Shown here: positions 48,702-60,308 of the stretch, one piece after another
Position numbering within the stretch: the first letter of the stretch is position 1
Layout: the number at the start of each line of letters is the position of its first letter
Assembly (NCBI RefSeq): GCF_030272615.1
Contig: NC_081412.1
Span: 665,061,981-665,125,980 of the forward strand
Length of the DNA stretch: 64,000 nt
Source of the DNA: Cryptomeria japonica
Lineage: Eukaryota > Streptophyta > Pinopsida > Cupressales > Cupressaceae
Reading direction: 5' to 3'
Notes under the pieces: generated by a model
Seen by the model: only the letters and a program-made list of their open reading frames with translations
What the model was told of the DNA's origin: nothing
Databases searched by the model: none
Position numbers and translations under genes: made by a program

Positions 48702-50994
48702 ATGATGGTGTTGCTGCATGAAGGATTGAAGGAGGTCGTACAACCTAATTTGGAAATAGGCAACATTCAAGAAGACATTGTTTCAGGAATGAATCACCTA
48801 GCTTGGAACTTAAAGAGAAGCGAAGCCAAGTATAACAGAGTTAGAATCATCTTGGAACAAGAAGAAGATAGAGTTGAAGAATGTCAAAGAGCCACCGCCA
48901 AAGAACTTCACAATCAAAGGAACCTACAGTAATCTCCACAAAATAGATTTTCATGCTGGATCGTATTGGTTGTTTCTTGCCCAAAAAACATCAAAGAATA
49001 TTGAGGTCGACACTAGGCACCAAAAATCTGAATCAACTCAGTTCACTGCAAGGTCAAAGCGAGTCAAAAGAGAAGATACTCCGAGGGAATTAGAGCCAAG
49101 ATTAGAAGGTACTTCTGAGTCATCACAAGTTCCATTTCTTCAAGAACAAGTACAAGCGGCGATTCAAGCAAGTATCTAGGCAATTTCTCAACCAACAAGC
49201 CAGGTCGGTTCATCAAGTCTCCTGTCAAGCTTTCAAACTTCGGGAAGCACGATGGCTCACAATGCTCCTCCTCCTCCTCCTCCTGCTCATGTGCTCAACG
49301 GTGCTACTTGGATGATCAACAATCCATCACCATTGGAATTTGCAATATATCATGACATGCCAAAGAATCTGGAAAATTTATGTCCCAAATTCAATGTCAG
49401 TGATTTCAATCGTACAACAGAGAATCATATCAAGATGTTCAAAGACCTTCTTCATAACAGATGAGTTGAATATGGAGATGTAGCATGTAGCCTCTTTCCC
49501 TACTCATTGGGAGAAGAAGCATACTTCTAGTTTATTCACTTACCAACAGGATCAATCAGGACTTGGGATGCAATGAAGGATGCATTTATTGCAAAGTTTG
49601 GTATACCAACCACACCAGCCAAGCTATATAGACAATTTGTGGAGATTCAAAGGAGAGAACATGAGCCAATCACTTCTTTCAACAATAGGTTCCACCAGGC
49701 TTACATGATGTTGCGACATCCCTACCTCATTGCTGGCCCAAGGGAGATCTATTATGGAACCTTAGATCATCTTACTGCCATGTTCATAAGGACACATCCT
49801 ATCCTAAATGATCTAAATGCAGCATATGCATAAGCTATTGAAGTCAGCAAGCACATGGGACAAAATATTACTGGGCCACTACTTCATATGGGACCTGCTA
49901 CAACACTAAATCAAATACAAGCGGTTAGTATGGCATTGACCAACCAGACTCCAGTTATGAATCCTATTCCACAGGCAACATATCCCAACGTACAACCGGA
50001 AAACTAGCTGGTGCTTCATCCCAAAGTTGCACTTTCACAAGCCCCACCAGCACAACCTGTGTACCTGCAAAATGCAACAAATTCTTCAAGAACACAGGAA
50101 GAAAAAGATGAAATGAAAGAGTTGATCGAACAAGTCAAGAAGCTGTCAACTGAGGTAACTCATCTAAGGAATCAGAATAATCAACTTCAAAGCATGCAAA
50201 GGATCAACCAAGGCCAACATATAAACAATCAAAACTTCCAAGGAAATAATAATCAAGGTTTCAGGAACAATTATCAGGGAAACAACAACCAAGGCTTTCA
50301 AAGGAGACCATGGAATACCGCTCCTAATAATGGAAACGTGGTGACATCATTAGGCAATCCATCAAGTTCACAGAATCAAGAGAATCATCCTACCAATAAG
50401 GTGATTCTATTAGAGGCGGCCTTGTCTAGCTAGTGTAGACTCCATAATATGAACTAGCATTCTGAGTTGCAGTGTCCTGAATTCAAGATTGCAGCCGACA
50501 TATTCTAGTAGGAGATGCGCAGCAACGATCCACCTGAAAATCCTCCTAAAACAGGATACGAAATGGTCCCAACTACATGGTACGATCAAGCCATGATTGT
50601 GGAAAGTTACAAACATTCACTAGAAGGAGAAAATAACCAAACTCAAAATGGGAGATTTCCACCAGAGTCGGCTAATGGACCAATGGTACCTCCTGGTTCC
50701 TAGTTTCCACCTACATCAACAAATGAACCTGTTGAAGACTCAGAGTATTATTTATCGCCTTTGAATAATAGTGTCCTAGTTGAGGGGATAAAAGAAGTAT
50801 TCCACCAGTCCTCAGGAGTTGTGGGTCAGAGAGTCTATCAAAGAAATCAGAGAAATCAGGAACCTCTGACAACATCGATTCCTCCGAACAATTTCTCTAC
50901 TCCTCCAGATCCATGGGCTAGTAATATTCTGGAGTATCCACAAGACACGTGAGAATATAGGCAAAAGAATATTTCCCCTCCTATAAGGGATGAA
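48702..50994 (+). pseudogene. Family A gag
   Basis: A basic/acidic N-terminal segment (48702-48932, another frame) leads into the main gag frame from about 48874. The capsid-like Retrotrans_gag core spans about 49330-49850: PLEFAIYHDMPKNLENLCPK, then IRTWDAMKDAFIAKFG and FVEIQRREHEPITSFNNRF. A Gln/Asn-rich, RNA-binding-like region (50090-50350, repeats of GNNNQGF) follows. At 50434-50475 is a variant zinc knuckle C-x2-H-x4-H-x4-C (CRLHNMN, stop, HSELQC), the form found in several large plant gypsy gags. Stops at 49179, 49464, 49530, 49833, 50433, 50457 and 50703 are all TAG or TGA where Gln, Trp or Arg is expected. Gag and pol share one frame, so the intact parent made a single polyprotein. 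Confidence 0.8.
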
Positions 50995-52209
50995 ATGAAA
51001 AGGCTGGCTATGTTGGTGTTGGAAGAACTCAAGAAGGTTAAGATTAGCCTACTGCTTTATGAGCTATTAAAGGTCTCAGAGATTAAAGATGCTATGATTA
51101 ATAGTCTGAATGATTCAAACACAGTAAGGCCAAATGTTCAGAATTCATCCAAAGAAACACCCAACAATGTTCAAGCCACCATCAATGTAATTCAAGAGGA
51201 AGCTGATAACAAGGAACAATCTGAACAAGACGAATGTATGGTCCAGACCATAACCTTCCCAGCTAGAAAAGAAGATATGTTGGAAGGCAAGGTATTACTC
51301 AAAAGGGGCGAGGCCAAGAAAACTCAACCCGCCATCAAAGAAAGTCTCACCACTAGTCAAATTCTTCCAGAGAAGGAAGTTGTCGTTAAGAAAGATGTGA
51401 TCAAGAAAGGAAAGCCTCTAAATAAGATGGATGATTCAAAAGAGGAAACATCAGAAAAGAATAACAATCCGAAGGTCAACGAAGTGAAGAATCAAGAACA
51501 TAATGGGGATTCCTCGATCCTTTCCCAAGGAAAAGATGAGCCAGCCCCGTTCCTGCTATCGGTCAGAATTTTTGGCAAATTATTGCACAATTGCCTCTAT
51601 GATTCAGGAGCTTCTAGTAATGTGATGCCCCTTGCTATCTATCAGAGACTAGGCATAACTCCTGCTCCCACCAGAAGGAAAGTCACTCAGTTAGACAAGA
51701 CAGAAGTTCCAGTCATGGGAGAATTGAATAATATCCACATGCAATTAACTGCAGACCCAAGGGTTCAAAATTTCATAGACATATCAGTTGTAGATATCCC
51801 TGACTCATATGGGATGCTCCTGAGTAGAGATTGGTCACAAAATTTGAATGGATATGTGTCAACAGACTTCGCACATATGTGGCTACCCTGGAGAGGAGTT
51901 CCGAACCAAATCAAAGTCAACAGTACTCCAAGATTGAGACTTATGATAACTGAGTATGGAGAAGATAATGAAGTTCTATTCTTAGAAACTGATTTAGGGA
52001 CATACAAGCCCAAAGTGGAAGAGGTCTTGATGATACAGAACTTGCAAGACAAAGACACTCAACAAGAAGTGATAGAATCCACAGAAATTGTCATGGAGAA
52101 TGATCAAGGATCTGACCAAGAAAATGATGGAACGTTTGAAAATTTTAGAAAATTTGTCCACAAGAACGTGCGAGAAAGTATGCAACTTGGTAACTTGGCA
52201 TCCGTCTGA
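50995..52209 (+). pseudogene. Family A pol, protease part
   Basis: After a charged linker (residues 1-180, many Lys/Glu) comes a retropepsin-like aspartic protease: HNCLYDSGASSNVMPLAIYQ with the catalytic DSG at 51601-51609, a TQLDKTEVPVMGE block and, downstream, IPDSYGMLLSRDWSQNLNGY with the conserved second motif. It would cleave the gag-pol polyprotein in the particle. This 404-codon piece is open, but a TGA at 52207-52209 and further stops break the link to the next domain. Confidence 0.85.
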
Positions 52210-52416
52210 GATCTACTCCTCCCCAACTGGTGTAGGATACATAATGCCATCCATTCCAAACTATCTTGAGCTTTGTACCAAACTGCATTATAACAAGTAT
52301 ACAAGAGGGTCCCACAGACATTGATTGTAGAAGAAATGGAAGACTCAGGAGTTGAAAGCTCCTCAGAAGATGAAACTCTATTCGATACATCAACCAAAAA
52401 CCAGGAGGACTAGGAG

Positions 52417-52818
52417 ATGCAAGACCAAGGAAATGCAATATGGACATTAAGGTTTAATGGATCTAAATCCAAACAAGGATCTAGAGCAGGCTTCGAATTG
52501 ATTAGTCTGATAGGAGAAACTTACCTCACCGCCCATAGGTTACAATTTCCTTGCACCAACAATGTAGTTGAATGTGAATCCTTGATTCATGGGTTATTGT
52601 TGGCTATCAGAAAGAAAGCTAAAATACTACAAGTATATGGAGACTCAGAAATAGCAATAAGACAGATCAGAAGATAGCATATATGCCACGACAAGAGGCT
52701 GATTAGATACCAGAATCGAGTTTGGGATCTCATTGAAAGTTTTGAGGCCTTCAATATCAAGTCTATATACAGGCATCAGAATCAAGTGGCTAATTCCCTC
52801 GCACAAGCCACCAGCTCT
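52417..52818 (+). pseudogene. Family A archaeal-type RNase H domain, placed before RT
   Basis: The sequence WTLRFNGSKSKQGSRAGFEL, TNNVVECESLIHGLLLAIRK, YGDSEIAIRQI and QNQVANSLAQ fits the RNase H of the archaeal/RVT_3 kind that Tat-lineage elements carry in addition to the normal one. The first catalytic Asp of the FDGS motif is Asn here (codon 52456-52458, GAT to AAT), and the last acidic site (ADALA) is ANSLA; both fit G-to-A changes. The GDS aspartate and a Glu are kept. It lies between protease and RT, in the same frame, with a TAG at 52675-52677. Confidence 0.75.
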
Positions 52819-54534
52819 TTGATTCCATTAGCGATGGAAGGATTAAAGAAGTTCATAGTAGAACTAACCTCCATACCATCAGTCCCAGGTAACATCACCA
52901 ATTTTCAAGTTTTTGAAGACAACAAGCATATATTGGATTTTTTGACCAACACAGATGTCTTCTTAGCTAAAATCATTGATGAAGAAGAGGTGGAGGGAGC
53001 AGAATTGGATGCAGAAGGAGTTTTGAATTTGAAGACAAACACTATTCCAAAAGGAATGGTGGAGTTAGAAAGAATCTTTGATCCTGACAAATTGAAAGAG
53101 ATGAAAAGCCACAGCATGGGAGGAAACATGTGCGACACAATCAACGTTGGTGATGGTATACAAGTTAAGAATGTGTTCATTGAAAAGGCCTGCACCGCAC
53201 CAGAAAGAAATGGTATCTTGAAAAATGTAAGAGATTTCCCAGATGTCATTGCTTGGAGTTATGAAGATCTCAAGACTTATGATACTGCTATTATCACTCA
53301 CACAATCTCTTTGAAGCTAGGAAGCAAACTGTTTAGACAAAGACAAAAGCTGGTCAATCCTTTGCTAGAACCCCTAATATATCAAGAGGTTAAGAAGTTG
53401 CTCTCAGCCAAAATCATCTTTCCAATAAGACACTCAACGTGGGTCGCCAACCTAGTTCCTGTCAGGAAAAAGAATGGAGAGATCAGATTGTGTGTTGATT
53501 TCAGAAATCTCAATCGAGCTTCAGAAAAGGACAATTATCCACTGCCATCGCTGGATGAAGTATTGCAAATATTCAATGGGTCACAAATGATGTCATTTCT
53601 AGATGGGTATTCGGGTTATAATCAAGTATTGGTCGAGCCTGAAGATCAACTAAAGACCGCTTTCACTACCAAATGGGGAACATTTTCATACAAAAGGATG
53701 CCTTTTGGGCTTATCAATGTTGGGGCCACATTCCAGAGTGCCATGGATATCGCTTTCAAAGATTTAATTGGGAAATGCATTATCATATACATGGACGATA
53801 TCACAGTTTTCTCTAGAAAAAGGGAAGATCATGTGGATGACTTAAGAAGAGTCTTCCAAAGGTGCAAAAGATATGGTGTTTCTCTCAATCCGAAGAAATG
53901 CATACTTGGGATAACAAAAGGAAAATTATTAGGACATGTCATTTCAAAAAGAGGAATCTCTATTGATCCTGAAAGGGTGAAGGCTATATCAACCATCAAC
54001 TTGCTAGCCAATAAGAAGGAACTTAAATCATTCTTCGGCAAGATCAACTTTGTTAGAAAATTCATCACTGGATTTGCTGACATAGTCAGGCCTTTGAATG
54101 AGATGTTGAAGAAGGACGCAAAGATTGAATGGACGACACAGGCTAAGAGAGAAATCAAGGAGATAAAGATGGCAATCATAGAGGCACCAATACTGATCAG
54201 TCCTGATTACCTAAAGCCCTTCTACCTATATTCCTTCGCCTCTGAATACACTTGTGTGACTATTCTCACTCAGAGGAGTGAAGAGAAGGACGAGAACCCC
54301 GTTGCATTTATGAGTACCCCATTGAAAGATACAGAACTCAGATATCCCAATATTGAAAAATAGGCATATGCATTGGTCAAAGCCATTAAAAAATTTAGGC
54401 ATTACCTCTTAAGGGCTAAATTCTATGCGATTGTACTAGATGCAGTAGTAAAAACCCTCCTCATGCAAAATGAACTAGGAGAGAGAAGAGGCAAGTGGGT
54501 CACCATTATCCAAGAATTTGATATTGAAATCTAG
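52786..54534 (+). pseudogene. Family A reverse transcriptase and degenerate RNase H
   Basis: 525 codons are open from 52786. RT motifs are all present: HSTWVANLVPVRKKNGEIRL, VDFRNLNRA, DNYPLPSLDEVL, MSFLDGYSGYNQV, FSYKRMPFGLINVGATFQ, and the catalytic YMDD at 53788-53799, then LGHVISKRGI and the thumb. The following RNase H is worn: the usual TDAS motif is SFAS, so the first catalytic Asp is missing, while PVAFMSTPLKDTELRYPNIE and GERRGKWVTIIQEFDIE are kept. Loss of this RNase H is typical of Tat elements that have gained the archaeal-type one. Stops at 54361 and 54532 are TAG in place of CAG-type Gln codons. Confidence 0.9.
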
Positions 54535-54537
54535 CCT

Positions 54538-55895
54538 ATGAAACTTGTTCAAGGACAAGCTTTAGCGCAGACACTGGCAATTGACGAACCAGGGTTAATC
54601 CAACAAGTTTATGAATTGGAGGATGTCACACCAGATGAATGGTACAAGGAAATTGTGACATACCTGCTCAACAACAAGTGTCCTGCTCGCATGACACCCA
54701 TGCAAAAAAGAGAATTAAGGATAAAGTGTCAGCATTATATGCTTCAAGGATCCTTCCTATATCACAGGAATCATGAGGGAATATAACTGAGGTGTGTTGG
54801 CAAAGAAGAGGCCAAACAAATAATTGAACATTTTCACTCTAAGTTTGGGAAAGGACATGGAGCTAACCTGGCTACAACTCATCAAATCCTAAGGGCAGGA
54901 TACTACTGGCCTACACTTTTCAAAGACACATTTAATCATGTTAGGACTTGTCACACTTGCCAGGTCGCTGCCTTCAGAGAAAAGAATCCTGCCATGCCAT
55001 TGAATTTCTAGTCATCGAAGCAAGACCATTTGCCAAATGGGGAATGGATTTTATTGGTGTCATCAACCCTGCATCCTCGGCACAACACAGGTATATCATC
55101 ACTACTGTTGATTACTATACCAGATGGTCGAAGGCTCAGTCTCTCAAGGTATGCACTACTGAGGCCGTAATTAAGTTCTTGGAGGAAAACATTATCACCA
55201 GATTTGGATGTCCTTATGCATTGGTTTGCGACGATGGCTCGGCCTTCACATCATTGAGATTTTCAAATTGGGCTTTTGAGTACGATATAACCCTTAAGTT
55301 TTCATCAAATTATTATCCTCAGGGTAATGGGTTAGCCGAGTCAACTAATAAAAACCTACTCAGTGTTATCAGGAAGCTGCTAGAGAGGAGTCCAAGAGAA
55401 TGGCATACCCAACTGAGATTTGCCCTCTAGGCAGACAGAATCGGGACCAAGAATGCATTAGGGATTTCACCTTATTTTTTGGTTTATGGTCAAGACCCAG
55501 TATTCCCCATGAAACTTAGGATCCCAACCTTGAGATTTATCCAAGAATACATGGAAGATATCGATGTTGTCCAAGCCCAATTAACACAGTTATTGAATCT
55601 TGAGGAAAAGAGAGATCAAGCACTGGAAAATTTTGCAAAGCATCAGGGAGTTGTGAAAAGATGGTTCGATTAGCAGGGTAGAGTCAAGGCATTCTGGATC
55701 TCAGATCTTGTTTTATACTGGGATAAAGCACACGAGAAAAAGGGGGAGCATGACAAATTTGATAAGCTTTGGAAAGGCCCTTATCAAATCTCTGAGATTT
55801 TAGGAGAAAATGCATTTAGACTGAAGACTTTAACCGGAGAAGACATCCCATTGCCTGTCAATGGGAGGTATCTCAAACATTACTTCCAGTCCTAG
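54538..55895 (+). pseudogene. Family A integrase
   Basis: The N-terminal HHCC zinc-binding domain is visible (His at 54828, then THQILRAGYYWPTLFKD, and CHTC at 54949-54960). A one-base slip near 55005 shifts the frame. The catalytic core then shows all three acids: Asp of WGMDFIG (55047), Asp of CDDGSAF (55233 region) and Glu of NGLAESTNKN (55338). The C-terminal part ends with LWKGPYQISEI and a short tail, stop TAG 55893-55895. No clear chromodomain is present, in line with the Tat/Athila branch. Stops at 54784, 55428 and 55671 inactivate it. It would insert the cDNA into the nuclear genome. Confidence 0.9.
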
Positions 55896-56872
55896 AATTC
55901 AAGAGGCCTTCCTTTGTACATAGTTAGTCTAGTTTGCTTTTGTTTTCATTTGTCTAGTTTTCTTTGTTTTGGTTTGTCCTTCATTTTGATTTTTGGGTCT
56001 TACTTTAGGTGGTTTTGGTGTCTTAGTTTAGGTTGGTTGGTTTGTCCTAAGGGGTATCCATTTGAAATTGGGCGATTATGTCATGAGGCACTCTACCCTC
56101 TCACTAGATTGTTTGTTTCATTTGGACAATTATGAGGTCTTTTGGAAACACAAGGAAGTTTTCTTTTGATAGAATTCTAAGTCAGGTCATATTTGCAATG
56201 AAGTAAGATTAGCTTATTGGACTCAGATATTATTGTCCTCCAATTATTATATCTTTTCACACTTATAATCTCTGAGTCATCATGATATTTAGGAAAAGCT
56301 ATGATTGGTGAAAAATCTAAAATCTGGCTTCAATGGCACCGCAATCCTCAAACCCTAGTGAGCTTCACTGCTCACAAGCCAAAAGAATTGATGGAATGAA
56401 AAAGCAATACCAAAAGGAAAAAATGAGAAAGTGAAAATCAAAAAATCAAAAAAGAAAAATGAGCTGAAAAGGAAATATCAAAATTGGCTAACGGGAATAT
56501 ATGGATAACTCCATCGGGGCTATAGACGCCTGACTGGAAATGGAGCAATGTTCGTGAGCTTGCAGCGATAACCTCGTCGAGACTATGGATGTCTGACTGG
56601 CAGCGAGGCTCTATCCAGGATTCTTTTGGAGTTCAGATAAACTACATAGCTTGTCATAGGGGAACCTGGAGATCATGACTATCTTGTTGAGGGGAATTAA
56701 CTCATTTGCACACACATGGGTAACTATGGACTTAATACATTGTCTCGATATGAAGATCTCTTCTTGTAAGTGTTGTTTAACTCCTTGTTTTATTGAGGGA
56801 GATTTTCTAAGTTTTTCTTTAAGATGGATTGATTCCCAAATGTTCGCAAACATTCTTAGTGGTATCGCCAGA
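55896..56872 (+). other. 3' untranslated region of family A
   Basis: About 980 bp without a convincing ORF. A purine-rich run lies at 56388-56482 (AAAAGGAAAAAATGAGAAAG and similar), but about 390 bp before the 3' LTR; directly before the LTR (GGTATCGCCAGATG) there is no polypurine tract. Two related hairpins lie at 56509-56608. Confidence 0.6.
56509..56608 (+). repeat. Twin hairpins with a conserved loop and different arms
   Basis: Unit 1 (56509-56545) pairs CTCCAT with ATGGAG; unit 2 (56572-56608) pairs CCTCG with CGAGG. The two loops share the pattern CG(G/A)G(G/A)CTAT, GA, G, CTGACTGG. The units are 63 bp apart. Arms have changed together while the loop has stayed similar. Confidence 0.7.
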
Positions 56873-57287
56873 TGTTGTGACCATTTCACACATCGCCCCA
56901 TTAGAATGGGGACCCCCTCTTTTTGCTTTTGTTTTACTTTCTCTCTGCTTGTTCTTCTCTTTGCTTTTAGGGTTTTGAGTGAGTGAGTGGTCTGTCTGGG
57001 CTAGAGCTAAACCTTAAGGGGTCCTTTTTTGGCATCATTCAAGCCAAGTCCAGTCAAATTTTGGAAAATTGTTAAGGGTCTTCCTAAAGAATTAAGATTG
57101 TTAAAATGAGGTAAACCTTTCAGGGGAGTCAAATAGGTCTCAGGTTAGGTCTAGATTGAAGGTTTTTAGGGTAAGGTCTAGTTTGTTTTCAGGTCTGAGT
57201 CAGTGAGGTAGGGTCAGTGAAGAAAGTGAATCTAGTGGGCTAAGTTAAATAGGTGAAGAAATAGATCAAGAGCCTGATAATGTCAAA

Positions 57288-59486
57288 TTTGCTCCTAACC
57301 CTTGCTGAGGGCCCAGGGCAAAATTCCTTGTAGATTGGATTTCCTTCACAATTTTGGCTAAGTGTTAACATATTCGAAGGATAAATTGTGTGTTCTTACC
57401 TGGGGAAGTTTGGATTGATTTTTGGAAAGCAAGATGATGCCTGAAATAGAGAAGTCGCTCCTGACCCTTGCTGAGGGTCCAGGGTGAACTTTATCCTAAA
57501 CTCAATTTCTTGTTTTTGATGGGTTTTCTAATTGGTTCTTAACCTTGAAAATGACCTAACTCTGTCTTGTGAAGTGGTTGGAGACTTAAATTTTGAGCAG
57601 TTTAGCCTAAAATGAGGAATTCGCTCTTGACCCTTGCTGAGGGCCTAGGGTGAAAATGTTGTTTAAAAGCTTATTTGTCACTAACTTTTTTAATTTATTT
57701 TGTGCAGGGTCTCCCAGAAGGATGATTGGACGTCACTTGAGGCAATTGAAGATTTGGAAACATGAAAAGTGATGAATTTTGGAGGCTAAGGGCAAATTCG
57801 CTCTTGACCCTTGCTGAGGGCCCAGGGCGAAATTTTGATTTCCCTCCTTTTGCAATAAAAAGAAACCAAGTTTTGAACATAAATGGAAAATAAATGACTT
57901 TCTCCACCTGCCTGAAAGAGTTTTAACTTGAAATGATGAAGGATCTTGTTGAAAACCTCAAAATCGCTCCTGACCCTTACTGAGGGTCCAGGGCAAAAAA
58001 TCTTATGGAGGTCAGTTCTAGCCTTATTTGGTCGATTTGAGATGTCAAAGGCATGGTGGAGGATGAAACGAGCATGATAAAGTATCCAAACTTGATTGAA
58101 GATGAGGAGATGAAGGAGTTTTTCCCAAGAAGGGTAATTTCGCTTCTGACCCTCTCTGAGGGTCCAGAGCGAAATTATTTATATGCACATTTGTTGACTT
58201 TTCTTGGACATGAAAACCTATTCATAGCATGAAACAAGATGACATCTTCCTTAGCAAAGAGGTTTTAGGATGAAAAGTGAAGCATTTTGGTCTAGATGAC
58301 AAAATTCGCTCCTGACGCTCTCTGAAGGCCCAAAGGGAAATTTTCAAAAGCACATTTTTCTTGCAAGGTAAAAAGTGATTTTTATGATTGGAATGGATGA
58401 AAGGAAGTGTGTTTTACTCATTGAATATAATTTGGATGATCAACAAAAGAAGGAATCAAGCTAATATTGGAAAATCGCCCCTGACCCTTATTGAGGGCCC
58501 AAGGCAAAAAACCTAATATTGGACCTTTTCATCCAAGTATGAGAAAAGCTAAGCCTAGACACGAGCTTGAAATGATGTTTAAATTGCCTTGAAGTGAAAA
58601 AGGATCGTTGAGAGTAAGGATTTTGAAGGCAATTATAAAAATCACTCCTGACCCTTGCTGAGGGTCCAGGGCGAAAATCATAAAACCAATATATTTCCTT
58701 CAAAATCGTGCTAAGGCAAGGTTAGGCTAAGGTAAAAAAGGCCTCCAAAGACATGATGAATAATGATTTGCCTCTAAAGGTTGATGATGCTAAGCTAGGA
58801 AGGAAAAATCATTCCTAACCCTTGCTAAGGGTCTAGGGCAAAAATTTTGAAAACTCTCATTTTACCTTGCAACAACAAAGCAAATTTGGATGGGATGGAT
58901 AAGGAAGGATGTTTCCCAGCAATGAATAAAGTTTCAATGAAAAATGATAGTGGATTGAGCTTAATTTGCAAAAATCGCTCCTAACCCTTGCTGAGGGTCC
59001 AGGGCGAAAGACTTGGAAAGAGGGTTTTCTTGCTTAGTTTGGAGATCAAGACAAAATCTTTCTTGGTGAGGAGGTATTTTGATAAGGATATGAATATTTT
59101 TAGTCAAAATTGAAAAATCACTGCTGACACTTGCTGAGGGTCCAGGGCGAAAAACACCAAAATCACACTTTTTCTCCCAAGTTGGATAAAGCTAAGTTTG
59201 GAAGTCTATGAGAAGATCTATTTGAGATGTCTGGAAGGGATTTTGAATGTTGAAAAAAGCTAATTTTTGAGTCAAATTAGAAAAATCGCTCCTGACCCTA
59301 GGAGAGGGTCCAGGGCGAAATCTACCATTCCACCTAAATTCCTCATGCATAATATTAAAATTTGAAATGCAAAACCAACAGTGGGTATGAATTCATCCTC
59401 CAGGGGATTTTGGAATCAAGATGCAAAGTATTCAAGGCTAAAATTGGAAAATCGCTCCTGACCCTTGGAGAGGGTCCAGGGCGAAA
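57288..59486. repeat. Hairpin array, family A, 14 units (3' LTR)
   Basis: It has the same 14 units and spacing as 41562-43759. Several cores that are damaged in the 5' copy are intact here (for example TCGCTCCTAACCCTTGCTGA near 58975) and the reverse holds elsewhere, so the array was whole at insertion. Confidence 0.9.
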
Positions 59487-59820
59487 TTATTTGCAAGCTT
59501 CATTAAGCCTTGTTTAGACATGAATATTCCCCAATTTACACTAGATCGCCAAATTTGCTAAATTTGAGGCTTGTGGAAAATTAAAATTGAATACACATTA
59601 ATATAAAGGCATTTGCATTTAATAAATTAATTTTAAGCCTTGAAAAAAAATTTGAAATTTTACTTGGGAGGCACCTAAAATTAATTTTTATTAAATCAAA
59701 ATTTATTAAAAAGCACTCATGGCATTTATTTTGCAAGTCGACCACCCTTTTTGGAGATTTTATTTATTTTTTACCCCTTTTTTGTCCAAGTCGGCCTTGA
59801 AGGGAGTAGGGTGAGCGCTC

Positions 59821-59827
59821 TATATAT
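59821..59827 (+). promoter_or_regulatory. TATA box upstream of the LTR ORF (3' LTR)
   Basis: GCGCTCTATATATTGGAGG, the counterpart of the box at 44094-44100, lies about 480 bp before the ORF start. In the 3' LTR it would drive the ORF only, or read out into flanking DNA. Confidence 0.5.
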
Positions 59828-60308
59828 TGGAGGAGTGTTGCTTCACATTTCAAATCATTCAATCATTCCTTTTAGTGCAAAATTGGAGAGCAAGTTGGAG
59901 GAGCGAAACATACCTTGTTTGGAGAAAATTTCTTCTAAGTGTTGAAGGCTAAAGAGGGTGGAGTTTATTCTTTTGAAGCTAGAGGAGGTGCAATTCACCC
60001 AAGAGAGGGCTTTCATCTAAACTTTGCCTAGCGAAATCCATTTTTCTTGCATCATTTTTCAGATGTCTTAGAGTTTAATACTCAAGAGGAGGTATGGCGA
60101 AATTAACCTGACATCCTTGGTCAAGACTTGATTTTGGACACTTTTTTAGAAAAGTCTAAGTGATTGATTAGTTAATTAGGAAATGATAACTCTAGATTTA
60201 TCATGAAGTTTCCTAATTAATATCTTAAACCTTCTTTTGAATTTTAATTTCTACACTTCAAGATATAATTCTTAAGAACTAGTTTTGAAATGTTGTGTAG
60301 GTATCAAG

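Noticed and set aside
52104-52447. Overlapping minus-strand ORFs of 97-100 codons
   Set aside because: They are opposite pol linker DNA and resemble no known protein.
55735-55755. GAGAAAAAGGGGGAGC as the polypurine tract
   Set aside because: It is inside the integrase reading frame, about 1.1 kb before the 3' LTR.
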